This document shows positions 34,118-43,395 of a stretch of DNA of 64,000 nt, in pieces. How positions within the stretch are numbered: position 1 is the stretch's first letter; every line of letters starts with the position of its first letter. The stretch is from NCBI GenBank assembly GCA_902619615.1, contig CACNFD010000011.1, forward strand, positions 1-64,000, given 5' to 3'. The notes beneath the pieces were generated by a model that saw nothing but the letters and a program-made list of their open reading frames with translations, was not told where the DNA came from and made no database searches. Position numbers and translations under genes: made by a program. Source of the stretch: an uncultured SAR116 cluster alpha proteobacterium (GTDB lineage Bacteria > Pseudomonadota > Alphaproteobacteria > Puniceispirillales > Marisalimonadaceae).

Positions 34118-34839
34118 TTTAAAAAATTTTTGTAGGTGGAGAATTTTATATTAATTATTATAGTCAAAATAATAAAGTAAAGGTTGAAAAGATACCACAT
34201 AAATAAAAAATAAGACTTTAATTCTATTAAAAATTGGATGTTTAATGAGTTCAAGAGAAGTACAAATGTAGTAGGAATTAAGAACAAAACTATAATTATG
34301 TTTTTAATTTTATGATTTTCATATCTCATAGGATGAAGCACTTTTATTGGTATAATTTTTAAAATAAGAAAAAAAACTAATACATATAAATTTTCCATAT
34401 CACTTAAACTTAATATAGTAAGGTAAATAATTAAAACATTCCAAATAGAAGGAAACCCAACATATAAATGTTCTTTTGTGTAAACTTTTATACTTGAAAA
34501 AGAATAAATTGAGACACCTAAAATTAATAATGGTAAAATAATATTAAAGGGCTCAGGTAAATAATCAAACTCATATAGAATTATACATGGAATAAATACA
34601 AAATTTATAAAATCAATTATACTATCTAACATTCTGCCATCTAAATTAGGGACATGTTTCTTAACTTCAAATTGTCTTGCAAGGCTACCATCTACTACGT
34701 CAATAAATAGAGCAATCAGAAGAAATATTAGAGCAAAAAGTAAATTTTCACTTAGAATTGATATTATTGAAAAAAAACTTAGAAAAATTCCTAGTCCAGT
34801 TAAGACGTGAACAAGATAAGCTTTAGTTTTATGAAACAT
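34114..34839 (-). CDS. pcs: Phosphatidylcholine synthase (CDP-alcohol phosphatidyltransferase family)
   Basis: A 241-residue inner-membrane enzyme with about eight helices. The catalytic CDP-alcohol motif is DVVDGSLARQF...DGRMLDSIIDF, giving the D-x2-D-G-x2-A-R ... D-x3-D pattern. The surrounding AYLVHVLTGLGI start and the PNLDGRMLDSIIDFINFVF segment are characteristic of bacterial Pcs, which condenses choline with CDP-diacylglycerol to phosphatidylcholine. This lipid is common in alphaproteobacteria. The gene is first in a two-gene unit with the ATP-grasp ligase. A different CDP-alcohol transferase is possible but less likely. Confidence 0.85.
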   Translation of the reverse strand: MFHKTKAYLVHVLTGLGIFLSFFSIISILSENLLFALIFLLIALFIDVVDGSLARQFEVKKHVPNLDGRMLDSIIDFINFVFIPCIILYEFDYLPEPFNIILPLLILGVSIYSFSSIKVYTKEHLYVGFPSIWNVLIIYLTILSLSDMENLYVLVFFLILKIIPIKVLHPMRYENHKIKNIIIVLFLIPTTFVLLLNSLNIQFLIELKSYFLFMWYLFNLYFIILTIIINIKFSTYKNFLK

Positions 34840-35010
34840 TTTTAATGTTGTTCTTTAATTTAAATTATTTAATTTATTCTTTGAAATATTATAATACATT
34901 GAATAAATCAAATCGAATTTTTAGAATATATATGTTTATATATAATTTATATTGAAGATAATTTTTGCCAAGTTAGTATTTTAAAATAATAATTTCAGGA
35001 TTAGTATTTA

Positions 35011-36273
35011 ATGAATTATAATGACCAATTGTACACATCATTCATAAAACAAAAAATTGACGCTTTAGAAAAGATGACTGATCAAGACAATCCATATACA
35101 AGAATTGTCTTTAGTAAAAAGTTTTATGAAGCAAGATCTTGGTTAAAAAATGAATATCAAAAACTTGGTTTGGAAGTGTCTACAGATGATGCTGGAAACT
35201 TGATTGGACTTTTAAATTCAAAAACTGATACTGATAAAATTGTAATTATTGGATCACACATTGATACTGTGCCTTCAGGTGGAAGATATGATGGTATAGC
35301 TGGAGTTGTGGCTGCTTTATGTGTTGTAAAACATATTAAAGAAAACGACATCAACTTACCATTTAATCTTGCAGTGTATGACTACCTTGGTGAAGAATTA
35401 AATGATTGGAGTATTTCATGCATTGGAACACGAGGTATGATAGGTGCTTTAAATAAAGATATCTTGTTCAGGGGCAATTCGTCGGGGGAAATTCTAAAAG
35501 ACGAAATAGACAAGATTGGTGGAAACTCTAAATTACTTACAAAACCATTTACTATTATTAAAAATATTGTTGCATGTTTAGAATTACATATTGAACAAGG
35601 TAAAGTTTTAGAGCAGAAAAAAATTGATATAGGTGTTGTCAGGTCCATTCCGAGTATTTCTAGGTTTAGTGTCGAGATAAATGGTCAAGCGGGTCATAGT
35701 GGAACTATATTAATGGATCAAAGGGCTGATGCTCTTGTAACTTCTTCAGAAATTATCACTTTTGTGAATGAGTTAGCTTTGAGATTATCAAAAGAAAGTA
35801 ATCAACATTTCGTTTCAACTATTGGTAAAATAAATGTTCACCCGAATGCTGCAGCAATTATTCCAGGCAAAGTTGAGATGACTATTGATTTAAGAGCCTC
35901 AAGTAAAAGTTCGAGAGAACAATATATAACGGAATTAGAAAAACAAATTAATAAAATGAATCAAAGTGGTCCATGTAAGATTGAAATGAAAAACATTGCT
36001 TTTGCACCTTATGTTGAAATGGATAAAGAGCTTATAAAGTTATTTAAAGAATCTTCTGATGATTATGGTTTCTCAAATATTATTATGGATAGCGGGGCTG
36101 GTCATGATACAGCTCATTTATCAAGAGTTGCTCCTGCATCGATGATTTTTGTTCCATGTAAAGACGGTTTAAGTCACTGTCCCGAGGAATATGCAGAAAT
36201 TTCAGATATTTCCAAAGGTACCTCTGTACTATTTAAAATGGTAGAAAAATTAGCTAGTTTAAATCAAAATTAA
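35011..36273 (+). CDS. M20 hydantoinase/carbamoylase-family amidase
   Basis: A 420-residue di-zinc hydrolase of the AllC/AmaB/UreA (N-carbamoyl amino acid hydrolase, allantoate amidohydrolase, beta-ureidopropionase) group. Seen motifs are GSHIDTVPSGGRYDG (His and Asp metal ligands), YLGEELNDW (catalytic and ligand Glu), LELHIEQGKVLE (His) and DGLSHCPEE near the C-terminus. The dimerisation domain covers about 205-325. It removes carbamoyl or ureido groups from amino acid derivatives; the exact substrate is unknown. The usual EEGSRF near the Glu pair is EELNDW here, so it is a divergent member. It stands alone, convergent with the MmgE/PrpD gene. Confidence 0.88.
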   Translation: MNYNDQLYTSFIKQKIDALEKMTDQDNPYTRIVFSKKFYEARSWLKNEYQKLGLEVSTDDAGNLIGLLNSKTDTDKIVIIGSHIDTVPSGGRYDGIAGVVAALCVVKHIKENDINLPFNLAVYDYLGEELNDWSISCIGTRGMIGALNKDILFRGNSSGEILKDEIDKIGGNSKLLTKPFTIIKNIVACLELHIEQGKVLEQKKIDIGVVRSIPSISRFSVEINGQAGHSGTILMDQRADALVTSSEIITFVNELALRLSKESNQHFVSTIGKINVHPNAAAIIPGKVEMTIDLRASSKSSREQYITELEKQINKMNQSGPCKIEMKNIAFAPYVEMDKELIKLFKESSDDYGFSNIIMDSGAGHDTAHLSRVAPASMIFVPCKDGLSHCPEEYAEISDISKGTSVLFKMVEKLASLNQN

Positions 36274-37645
36274 ATTGTTTTGAAAAAATCTATAACATTT
36301 TCTTTGTTTTCTAGATCAAATATAAAATCTATCATTCGTTTAACTTGATTTTGATCAACCTTTTTTGTTGAGGAAAAACAACATTTTGAAAATTTTTCTA
36401 AATATTCTTTTTCAGACAAAGGTGCTTTTGGGTGACCATAAACATGATCAAGGTTAATTTCAATTTTACTTTCATTAACAAGAGTAATAATAAATTTTTG
36501 AGGTGTAAGGACTTTTTGATCTAATTTGTCATTCTTAATCATTGTAATTTTTTTAGCAAAATTTAATGTATCTTTATTATTCAGATATTTTTTTCTGTAA
36601 AAGTTTCAATATTTAAATGATCATTTATCATGAAACTAGCACCAACAAATTTAGCACATAACTTTGAATAATTTGTTGTAAGATTATCAATTATTGGTCT
36701 TGCTACTAATTTGTAGACTCCAGGTGGAACAAAACATTCAATTGATTCAATGTCGTCTTTATTTAACCCATATTTTAATTTTAAATCTTTTATAGCGTGG
36801 ACTAACCCATGAGTTAGTCTTCCACTTGGAAAAGGTTTATGAGCTAATTGATCAATCATCCAAACTTTGCCAATATTCTCTTGGAGATAAGTCATTTCAT
36901 AGTCATCATTTTCTATTAATTTGAAGTAACCATGTTCTCCATTAAAAACTCTTTTAGGACCAGGGAAACCAGCTTTTGTAAGGTCCATGGAAGCTAGAGC
37001 TGCTTTTGCATTAAAACCAACTTGAAGTCCTAGAATTGGTACACCCTCAACATGGGATTGCATATTTCCACATGTTTGAGAATACATAATACCCAAAGCA
37101 TTATGAATTTCCTCCATAGAAAATTTTTGTATTTTTGATAAAGCTGCAACAGCACCAAAACCACTTGCTGTGGCAGGTCTAAAAAATTTTAATTCCCCCC
37201 GAGCACAAATACCTAAAAATGAAGCAATATCAACACCTAATGCTAGAGATATTAAAAATTCTTTCCCATTTGTATAATGCCCTGAATTATTTATTTCTTC
37301 ACAATGAGCGAGTAAAGAACTTAAAATAGCTGCCATAGGGTGAACAACTGCTCCTTCATGAATACAGTCAAATTCAAGACAGTGTATTTGATATGCATTA
37401 ATAAGTGTAGTAGCGTCCCTTGAATATTTATCCCATGTTCCAAGCACAGTACAATTTTCACCCTTAGACCATGTGTGTGCAATTTTCTTAAGTTCGTTTA
37501 ATTTTAAACCTGTACTTCCCGCAATTCCAACACCAACAGCATCTAATAAAAAAACTTTTAATTGTTTAATTGTTTTTTCACTTAAATCTTCATATCTCGA
37601 TGAAAAAATATGTTTAGAGAAAATTTCAGCAACCTCTTCACTCAT
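36270..37645 (-). pseudogene. MmgE/PrpD-family protein gene split by a frameshift in an A7 run
   Basis: Two adjacent frames together give a complete MmgE/PrpD protein of about 460 residues. The first (37645 to 36581) covers the large helical domain: LLDAVGVGIAGS, CIHEGAVVHPMAAI and KPFPSGRLTHGLVHAI. The second (read from about 36590 to 36270: YLNNKDTLNFAKKI, then FIITLVNE and GHPKAPLSEKEYLEKF) is the C-terminal domain. A run of seven T on the plus strand (36588-36594) lacks one base; restoring it joins EKK to YLNN without a stop. The family contains 2-methylcitrate dehydratase and cis-aconitate decarboxylase relatives. It could be decay, a sequence error, or slippage at the homopolymer. The start is the ATG at 37645, overlapped by no stop. 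Confidence 0.8.
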
Positions 37646-37656
37646 TACCAATTCAA

Positions 37657-38037
37657 TCAATTAATTATTTTGGATAATGAGATAGTTTCAAACACAGCAG
37701 GACTTGTTATTTCTATCAATTCAAGGTCATCAGAGTGTTTGATTTCTCTATGATGTATCTCTGGTGGCTGATAAACCACATCACCTTCATTTAAAGTGAA
37801 TATTCCCTCACCTTTGTATTCAAACTCTACACTCCCTTTTAAAATATAAACCATCTGAAATTTCAATTTATGATAATGCCATTCCCCATTAGCGTGTTTA
37901 CCTTCTATTGCTCTAATAACATTGGCTCCAAAATCACCAGAGGTTGCTTCTTCAATACCTAAATTCTTATATGAAAAAAAACCACGTAATCCAGATTCAA
38001 ATTTGTTTTCTTTAGCCCTTGTAATTTTAAATTTCAT
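37657..38037 (-). CDS. Cupin-domain protein
   Basis: A 126-residue single-cupin protein. The metal-binding motifs are recognisable: EWHYHKLKFQMVYILKG (two His and a Gln in the Glu position) and GDVVYQPPEIHHREI. The conserved barrel spans about 25-115. Small cupins act as isomerases, dioxygenases or sensors; no specific function can be assigned. The ATG at 38037 has GAGAGG upstream, while a TTG at 38052 would only add five residues. It lies between the enolase-superfamily gene and the MmgE/PrpD gene on the same strand, so all three may form one catabolic unit for a hydroxy acid. Confidence 0.82.
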   Translation of the reverse strand: MKFKITRAKENKFESGLRGFFSYKNLGIEEATSGDFGANVIRAIEGKHANGEWHYHKLKFQMVYILKGSVEFEYKGEGIFTLNEGDVVYQPPEIHHREIKHSDDLELIEITSPAVFETISLSKIIN

Positions 38038-38107
38038 TCTTGCCTCTCTCAAATAAATAATTCTTATTAAACTTCAATTTCTATAATATATCAAAAAATT
38101 ACTTTAA

Positions 38108-39178
38108 TTAAGAAATACCAATTTCTGTTTTAAAATCCATACCATGGCCATGACGTGACGTCGGTGTTAATGTTCCATTTTTAGGAAGAAGTGGCTCTTT
38201 CCAAAGATGATCATACCAACCCATATACTCAAGCCATGAAGGGTTTTGAATAGAAGCAACAATATGTATTGAAAGTTCTGGAAACATATGCGGTGCAATT
38301 GTAATTCCATATTTATTTGCTAGTTTTGAGCTATAAATCAAATTTGTATAACCTCCTCGCATTATGTCCGGTTGTAGAATTGTTATTTTTTTTCCTCTCA
38401 TTAATGGTAATAAGTCATGATGCGTAAAATTATTTTCACCCGTTACTATTGGAATTGGTGTTGCATTACATACTTTATCATAACCATCAAAATCGTCTGC
38501 CATAATTGGTTCCTCAAGCCACTCAGGTTCATAACTTTCAATCTTCGGGCATACTTTAATAGTTTCTTCTACCGTCCAACCTTGATTAACATCAATCATA
38601 ATTCCAATATCTTTACCCAGTTCGTCTAGCATATCCCTTACATTGACAATGTCTTCGTCATTAGTAAAACAATGTGCAACCTGCATTTTTATAGACTTAA
38701 ATCCTTGCCCAACATATTTTTTTGCTTTTTGTATCATTCCATCATGACCTAGGCCTCTGTAACAACCTGATCCATAAACCGGTAAAGGTTTTTGATTTCC
38801 TTTCCATATTTTCCAGAGAGGCATTTCTTTTGTTCTTCCATAACAATCCCATAAAGCAATATCTAGTGCTGACATTGCCATAACAGTTATTCCCATCCTT
38901 CCTTGTATGAAAGTAGCATTCCACATTTTATTCCATAAGGCTTCAATATTAACTATACTTTCACCAATAATAAGTGGTTTTAACATCTCATTTATACACA
39001 TTTCCAAAGTTTTTAACCCGCCTGCTAAAGGATGAAGATGACCAGTTCCAATAACCCCGTCTTTAGTTTCCACCTGAACAATTAAGAGATCTATTTTTTC
39101 AAGTGTTAAAAAGCCTGTTTGAGGAGGATCAGAAAATGGTACTGATATTAATTTTGTTTTTATAGAACTGACTATCAA
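38108..39178 (-). CDS. Mandelate racemase/enolase-superfamily enzyme with KxQ in place of KxK
   Basis: A 356-residue enolase-superfamily protein: capping domain (1-125, 335-356) and barrel. Metal ligands appear as D196 in IDVNQG, Glu222/223 in WLEEP and E248 in VTGEN; the general base dyad is D271 (QPDIMRGG) and H297 (APHMF), as in mandelate racemase. The KxK motif reads K164-M-Q166, so the second lysine is replaced by glutamine. This suggests a one-sided proton abstraction, as in sugar-acid dehydratases, rather than racemisation. The substrate, probably an acid sugar or hydroxy acid, is unknown. First gene of the enolase-cupin-MmgE unit. Confidence 0.9.
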   Translation of the reverse strand: MIVSSIKTKLISVPFSDPPQTGFLTLEKIDLLIVQVETKDGVIGTGHLHPLAGGLKTLEMCINEMLKPLIIGESIVNIEALWNKMWNATFIQGRMGITVMAMSALDIALWDCYGRTKEMPLWKIWKGNQKPLPVYGSGCYRGLGHDGMIQKAKKYVGQGFKSIKMQVAHCFTNDEDIVNVRDMLDELGKDIGIMIDVNQGWTVEETIKVCPKIESYEPEWLEEPIMADDFDGYDKVCNATPIPIVTGENNFTHHDLLPLMRGKKITILQPDIMRGGYTNLIYSSKLANKYGITIAPHMFPELSIHIVASIQNPSWLEYMGWYDHLWKEPLLPKNGTLTPTSRHGHGMDFKTEIGIS

Positions 39179-39320
39179 TGATTTTTCTAATATAAATTCA
39201 CATTAATGATAGCTTTATTGAAATTATAAACTCAAGATAAAAATACTAATATCAATGACACAATAATATTTAGTTGATAGATTAAACCAGACGAAAGGCT
39301 ATTATATAAGGTTTATCTCA

Positions 39321-40223
39321 ATGGAAGCTTTAATTAACGGGGTAAAAGTACCTAATTCCCTTTTAGGTGAATTAAAAGAAACTAATCTTAAAAATGCAAC
39401 TGATCAAAAATTAAGACAATCACTAAATGATAATGGTTATCTTTTGCTTAGAAACGTTATTGAAAAAAATGATGTTACTAAAGCTCAAAGTGATATTTTT
39501 GAAAAATTAAAAAATGTAGATGAGCTAGAGGATCCATTTACTGAAGGTATTTGGTCAGGCAGATCAAAAAGAGATGAATTACATAAAAACAGAGGAGTTT
39601 TTTGGGAAAACGTAAGTAATACAAAATCATTAAGAAAAATTACAAATGGAAATAATTTAAAAAGTGTTTTTTCCAGAATATTCGGCATTTCTTCAATTGG
39701 CTTTGATTTTATTTTTTTAAGAGCAGTATCAGGAGGAAAATTCACCCATATGCATTGTGATGCAGGTTTTTTCACAAGAAAAACTCAAAAGGTACTCACA
39801 TGTTGGCTTGTTTTTACAGATATAACTATCGATAAAGGTCCGTTATTTATAATTGAAGGGTCTCACAAATTTTCAGATATTAAAGCCAAATATAAAGGAT
39901 TTGACGTAGACATTCATAAACATATGAAAGCTACGATAGACACAAACCCAATAACTTTTGCTCAAGATAGAAATACAAAAATTTTAACTACTCAATTTAA
40001 TCCAGGAGACGCACTTATTTTTGGGATGTATACTGTTCATGGCACTTTTGAAAATTATGCTAATGATAAAAAAATACGCTTAACTTGTGACATTCGATTT
40101 CAACCTAGTAATGAGTTGAAAGATCCTAGATATTTTGGACCAAACCCAACTGGAACTACTGGCGCTGGCTATGGAGAACTTAATAGCGCTAGACCACTTA
40201 ATGAACATTGGCATGTTAGATAA
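39321..40223 (+). CDS. Phytanoyl-CoA dioxygenase-family oxygenase 1
   Basis: A 300-residue Fe(II)/2-oxoglutarate oxygenase of the PhyH family. The iron triad is visible: H145 and D147 in THMHCDAGF, and the distal H240 in MYTVHGTFEN; R253 (KKIRLTCDIRF) should bind 2-oxoglutarate. The N-terminal NDNGYLLLRNVI and the central GPLFIIEGSHKF are standard for the family. Such enzymes hydroxylate varied small substrates, including ectoine, phosphonates, and fatty acyl chains; the substrate here is unknown. It starts a plus-strand run and is divergent from the enolase-superfamily gene. Confidence 0.9.
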   Translation: MEALINGVKVPNSLLGELKETNLKNATDQKLRQSLNDNGYLLLRNVIEKNDVTKAQSDIFEKLKNVDELEDPFTEGIWSGRSKRDELHKNRGVFWENVSNTKSLRKITNGNNLKSVFSRIFGISSIGFDFIFLRAVSGGKFTHMHCDAGFFTRKTQKVLTCWLVFTDITIDKGPLFIIEGSHKFSDIKAKYKGFDVDIHKHMKATIDTNPITFAQDRNTKILTTQFNPGDALIFGMYTVHGTFENYANDKKIRLTCDIRFQPSNELKDPRYFGPNPTGTTGAGYGELNSARPLNEHWHVR

Positions 40224-40267
40224 AATATAAAAATATAACAAAGTTTAAAATTGGATAGCAATACAAA

Positions 40268-40942
40268 TTGTCTAATGCAAAAATACATGAAAGTTGGAAA
40301 ATTGAACTTAACGAGGAATTCACTGCTCCATATATGTCAGATCTTAGATCATTTCTTAAGCAACAAATTTTGTTAGGTAAAAGAATTTATCCACCTATGA
40401 ATAAAATTTTCAACGCTTTTAATTTAACCCCTCTCAATAAAGTTAAGGTTGTAATTGTTGGACAAGATCCTTATCACGGTGAAGGTCAAGCAAATGGTTT
40501 AAGCTTTTCAGTAGAAAAATTTAAAAAAATTCCACCCTCTCTTCAAAATATTTTTAAAGAATTATTTGATGACCTTCGTATAACTTCTCCACAAAATGGT
40601 GATTTGCAAAATTGGGCTCATCAGGGCGTTTTGATGCTTAACAATAGTTTAACTGTTGAAAAAGGCATGCCTGGCTCACACCAAGGTAAGGGATGGGAAA
40701 AATTTACAGACTCAGTTTTGAGAGTGATTAATAAAAAAAGAAATAATGTTGTATTTATCTTATGGGGAAAAAAAGCTCAGGAAAAGTGTAATTTTATTGA
40801 TAAAAACAATCACTTACTTCTTGAAAGTGCTCACCCCTCACCATTTTCCGCTCATAATGGGTTTTTTGGTTCTAAACCTTTTTCAAAAACAAATAATTAT
40901 CTTAAACAAAAAAATATTGAACCTATAAATTGGCAGTTATAA
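40268..40942 (+). CDS. ung: Uracil-DNA glycosylase, family 1
   Basis: A 224-residue base-excision repair enzyme. The water-activating motif VGQDPYHGEGQANGLSF contains catalytic Asp67 (GQDPYHG), and the minor-groove loop is SAHPSPFSAHNGFFG near residue 190, where His follows the family. It removes uracil from DNA. No ATG is available in frame at the front, so a TTG at 40268 is the likely start, giving a normal N-terminus and length. The gene lies between a PhyH oxygenase and an EamA transporter on the same strand and is probably read with them. Confidence 0.95.
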   Translation: MSNAKIHESWKIELNEEFTAPYMSDLRSFLKQQILLGKRIYPPMNKIFNAFNLTPLNKVKVVIVGQDPYHGEGQANGLSFSVEKFKKIPPSLQNIFKELFDDLRITSPQNGDLQNWAHQGVLMLNNSLTVEKGMPGSHQGKGWEKFTDSVLRVINKKRNNVVFILWGKKAQEKCNFIDKNNHLLLESAHPSPFSAHNGFFGSKPFSKTNNYLKQKNIEPINWQL

Positions 40943-40971
40943 ACTTTTAGGATTGAAATGGTAACAATTTA

Positions 40972-41919
40972 ATGAGTACTAACAATACTATTGGAATAAT
41001 CTATATCATAGTTGCTATGGCAACATTTTCTGTTCATGATTCCATACTAAAATTTATCTTTCAAAAAGTCTCATTATATGAAATTTATTTTGGACGAACT
41101 TTCGTTGCAGCAACATTATCTGCTGTGTTTCTACTTATTTATAAAAAAAAAATAATATTTATTACGCGCTACCCTGTTTTGTCATTGATAAGAGTGGTTC
41201 TTCATTTTTTAGCTTTTAGCATGTTTTTTATATCACTAACCTATTTGTCTCTTGCTGTAGCAACAGCCTTATATTTTTCAACTCCTTTTTTTATGTCAAT
41301 TTTTGCTAAAACTCTTTTAAGAGAAAATATCGGTTACAGAAGATGGCTAGCAATTTTTTTTGGATTTATAGGGGTTTATATTATCTTAAATCCAAATTTT
41401 TCAAATTTTGATTTTAAAAATTTATTACCGTTATTATGTGCATTTTTTTATGCTTTATCTATGACTATTACTAAAATAACGTCGGATAAAGATGATACTT
41501 ATACTCAATTATTTTACTTTTATATTATAACCCTTATTTTATGTTTATTTATGTATTTTTTCCTTGGTTCGGGCCAATTTGATAATTTTAGTGACCCCAC
41601 AGTCAAATTTATTTTTAGAGAATGGTTTAGTAATTTTGATTATACATGGCAGTATATTGTTTTAATGGGTATTTTAGCTTCAATTGCATTCACCTGTGTT
41701 TTTAAAGCATATAGTAATTATTCTACTTCGATAACATCTATATTTGAATATTCATTGATAATTTGGTCTATAATTATAGGGTATTTTCTATTTGACGATA
41801 TACCAACTATTAGAACCATTGCAGGTGTAATAATTGTTATGAGCGCTGGTGTTTATATTTTTTTAAGAGAACAAAAAAGAAATCAAGAGGTTAATTTAGA
41901 CACTCCACTTAGACGATAA
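40972..41919 (+). CDS. EamA/DMT-superfamily transporter 2
   Basis: A 315-residue membrane protein with about ten helices in two EamA repeats. It has YLSLAVATALYFSTPFFMSIF in repeat one and SITSIFEYSLIIWSIIIGYFLF in repeat two, as in many alphaproteobacterial DMT permeases (RhtA/RibN-like). Substrate unknown. It follows ung after 29 bases on the same strand. Its sequence is clearly different from the other EamA protein in the window at 7680-8576. Confidence 0.9.
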   Translation: MSTNNTIGIIYIIVAMATFSVHDSILKFIFQKVSLYEIYFGRTFVAATLSAVFLLIYKKKIIFITRYPVLSLIRVVLHFLAFSMFFISLTYLSLAVATALYFSTPFFMSIFAKTLLRENIGYRRWLAIFFGFIGVYIILNPNFSNFDFKNLLPLLCAFFYALSMTITKITSDKDDTYTQLFYFYIITLILCLFMYFFLGSGQFDNFSDPTVKFIFREWFSNFDYTWQYIVLMGILASIAFTCVFKAYSNYSTSITSIFEYSLIIWSIIIGYFLFDDIPTIRTIAGVIIVMSAGVYIFLREQKRNQEVNLDTPLRR

Positions 41920-41969
41920 TTTTATATTTAAAATTAAATTTGCTAAATAGTAGTTAAAGGAAATAAAAA

Positions 41970-42404
41970 ATGAAAAATGAACATTCAGGGGTTTCATGTC
42001 TTTATAAATTTATTGACGCTTTTAATACAGCAGAAAAGAATAACATCATAACAAACTTACATTTCCCTCATTACGTTCACTCAAATGGAAATGAACCTGT
42101 AATTTATAAAAATGGCGAAGATTTCTGGAAATCATTAAAAGTACAACTTGACACAATGCGTAATGTTGAAAATTGGAGTTTTTCAACTTTAGACAAATGT
42201 AAAATTATAAATAAATCCGATAAAACAGTTCAATGTGAAGTAGAGTTTAATAGAAGATTAATCAATAAAAAAAGTTATGGTTCAGCTAAAGGAATTTGGG
42301 TATCTACCTTTAGAAATGGAACTTGGGCATTACAATTACGATCAATGATACCTGTTTCTGGGACTATAAGTTCATTGGCAGGAACAAACATGAACAATAG
42401 TTGA
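41970..42404 (+). CDS. NTF2/SnoaL-like protein
   Basis: A 144-residue soluble protein whose pattern (N-terminal helix with YKFIDAFNTAEKNNIITNLHFPH, then a bent sheet with CKIINKSDKTVQCEVEFNRR and a final GTWALQLRSM strand) fits the NTF2-like/SnoaL fold, a cone that binds small molecules. No catalytic residues can be fixed. A TAAAGGAAA ribosome-binding site precedes the ATG. It lies 4 bases before an SMP-30/gluconolactonase-like gene on the same strand, so they are probably co-expressed and may act on the same compound. Confidence 0.75.
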   Translation: MKNEHSGVSCLYKFIDAFNTAEKNNIITNLHFPHYVHSNGNEPVIYKNGEDFWKSLKVQLDTMRNVENWSFSTLDKCKIINKSDKTVQCEVEFNRRLINKKSYGSAKGIWVSTFRNGTWALQLRSMIPVSGTISSLAGTNMNNS

Positions 42405-42408
42405 ATAT

Positions 42409-43395
42409 ATGAAGATTTTAGAGGAAGTAAAATTCATAGGTAATAATCTAGTAAGACCAGAATGTGTGCTAGTTGACAAAGATGAAACCTTACACATTGC
42501 AGATTGGAGAGGTGGTATAACCTTAATTACTAAAAATGGAGATCAAAAAACAATTCTAGCAAAAGGTAATTTTCAACCAAAACCAAATGGTATAGCAATT
42601 CATCCAAATGGAGGATGGCTCTTAACACATCTAGGTGAAGATACAGGTGGTGTATACAGACTTTACAATAATGGTGAACTTATTCCATTTTTATTAGAAA
42701 TAGATAATGAACCTTTGCCACCTACAAATTATGTTCACATTGACCATACTGGAAGAATTTGGGTTACAGTAAGTACAAGGCTTATTCCACGGATTTTAGG
42801 ATGTAAACCAAATTGGAAAGATGGATTTATAATACTCATTGACGAAAAAAAACCTAGGGTTGTAGCTGATAATTTAGGATTTACAAATGAATGTATCGTC
42901 CATCCTTTTTCAAACCAATTATACGTAAATGAAACCTTTTCACGTTGTATGTCAAAATTTGATATTACTTCTGACGGGAATTTAATTAATAAAGCAATAG
43001 TTGCTGAATTTGATGTAGGAGAGTTTCCTGATGGTTTTGCTTTTGATATTGATGAAGGAATTTGGGTGACTTGTATAGTTAGTAATAAATTAATTCATAT
43101 TGATAAAAATGGAAAAAAGAAGATCATTTTAGACGATAGTAACGAAGAGCACATATCATATGTAGAAAAAGCATATCAAAAAGGAATTTTAGAAAGAAAA
43201 CACCTTGATAATATAGTAAGTAGAAAGCTTAAAAATATTTCAAGCATTGCCTTTGGTGGTTCTGATCTTAAAAATATTTACCTTGGATGTTTGTTAGGTA
43301 AGCAAATAGCTACTTTCAAATCTAAAATTCAAGGATTAGAACCTTCCCATTGGAAAACAAAAACAATTTTAAATAAAGAACTTTTAAATGTTTAA
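42409..43395 (+). CDS. SMP-30/gluconolactonase-like beta-propeller protein
   Basis: A 328-residue beta-propeller with blade signatures VLVDKDETLHIADWRGG, KPNGIAIHPNGGWLLTH and GFTNECIVHPFSNQLYVNETF; the Asn in LGFTNE and Asp in FPDGFAFD are the usual calcium ligands of SMP-30 lactonases, and HIDHTGRIW supports the fold. The family hydrolyses sugar lactones and similar esters; the substrate is unknown. It overlaps the following nuclease gene by 8 bases and follows the NTF2-like gene by 4. Confidence 0.85.
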   Translation: MKILEEVKFIGNNLVRPECVLVDKDETLHIADWRGGITLITKNGDQKTILAKGNFQPKPNGIAIHPNGGWLLTHLGEDTGGVYRLYNNGELIPFLLEIDNEPLPPTNYVHIDHTGRIWVTVSTRLIPRILGCKPNWKDGFIILIDEKKPRVVADNLGFTNECIVHPFSNQLYVNETFSRCMSKFDITSDGNLINKAIVAEFDVGEFPDGFAFDIDEGIWVTCIVSNKLIHIDKNGKKKIILDDSNEEHISYVEKAYQKGILERKHLDNIVSRKLKNISSIAFGGSDLKNIYLGCLLGKQIATFKSKIQGLEPSHWKTKTILNKELLNV

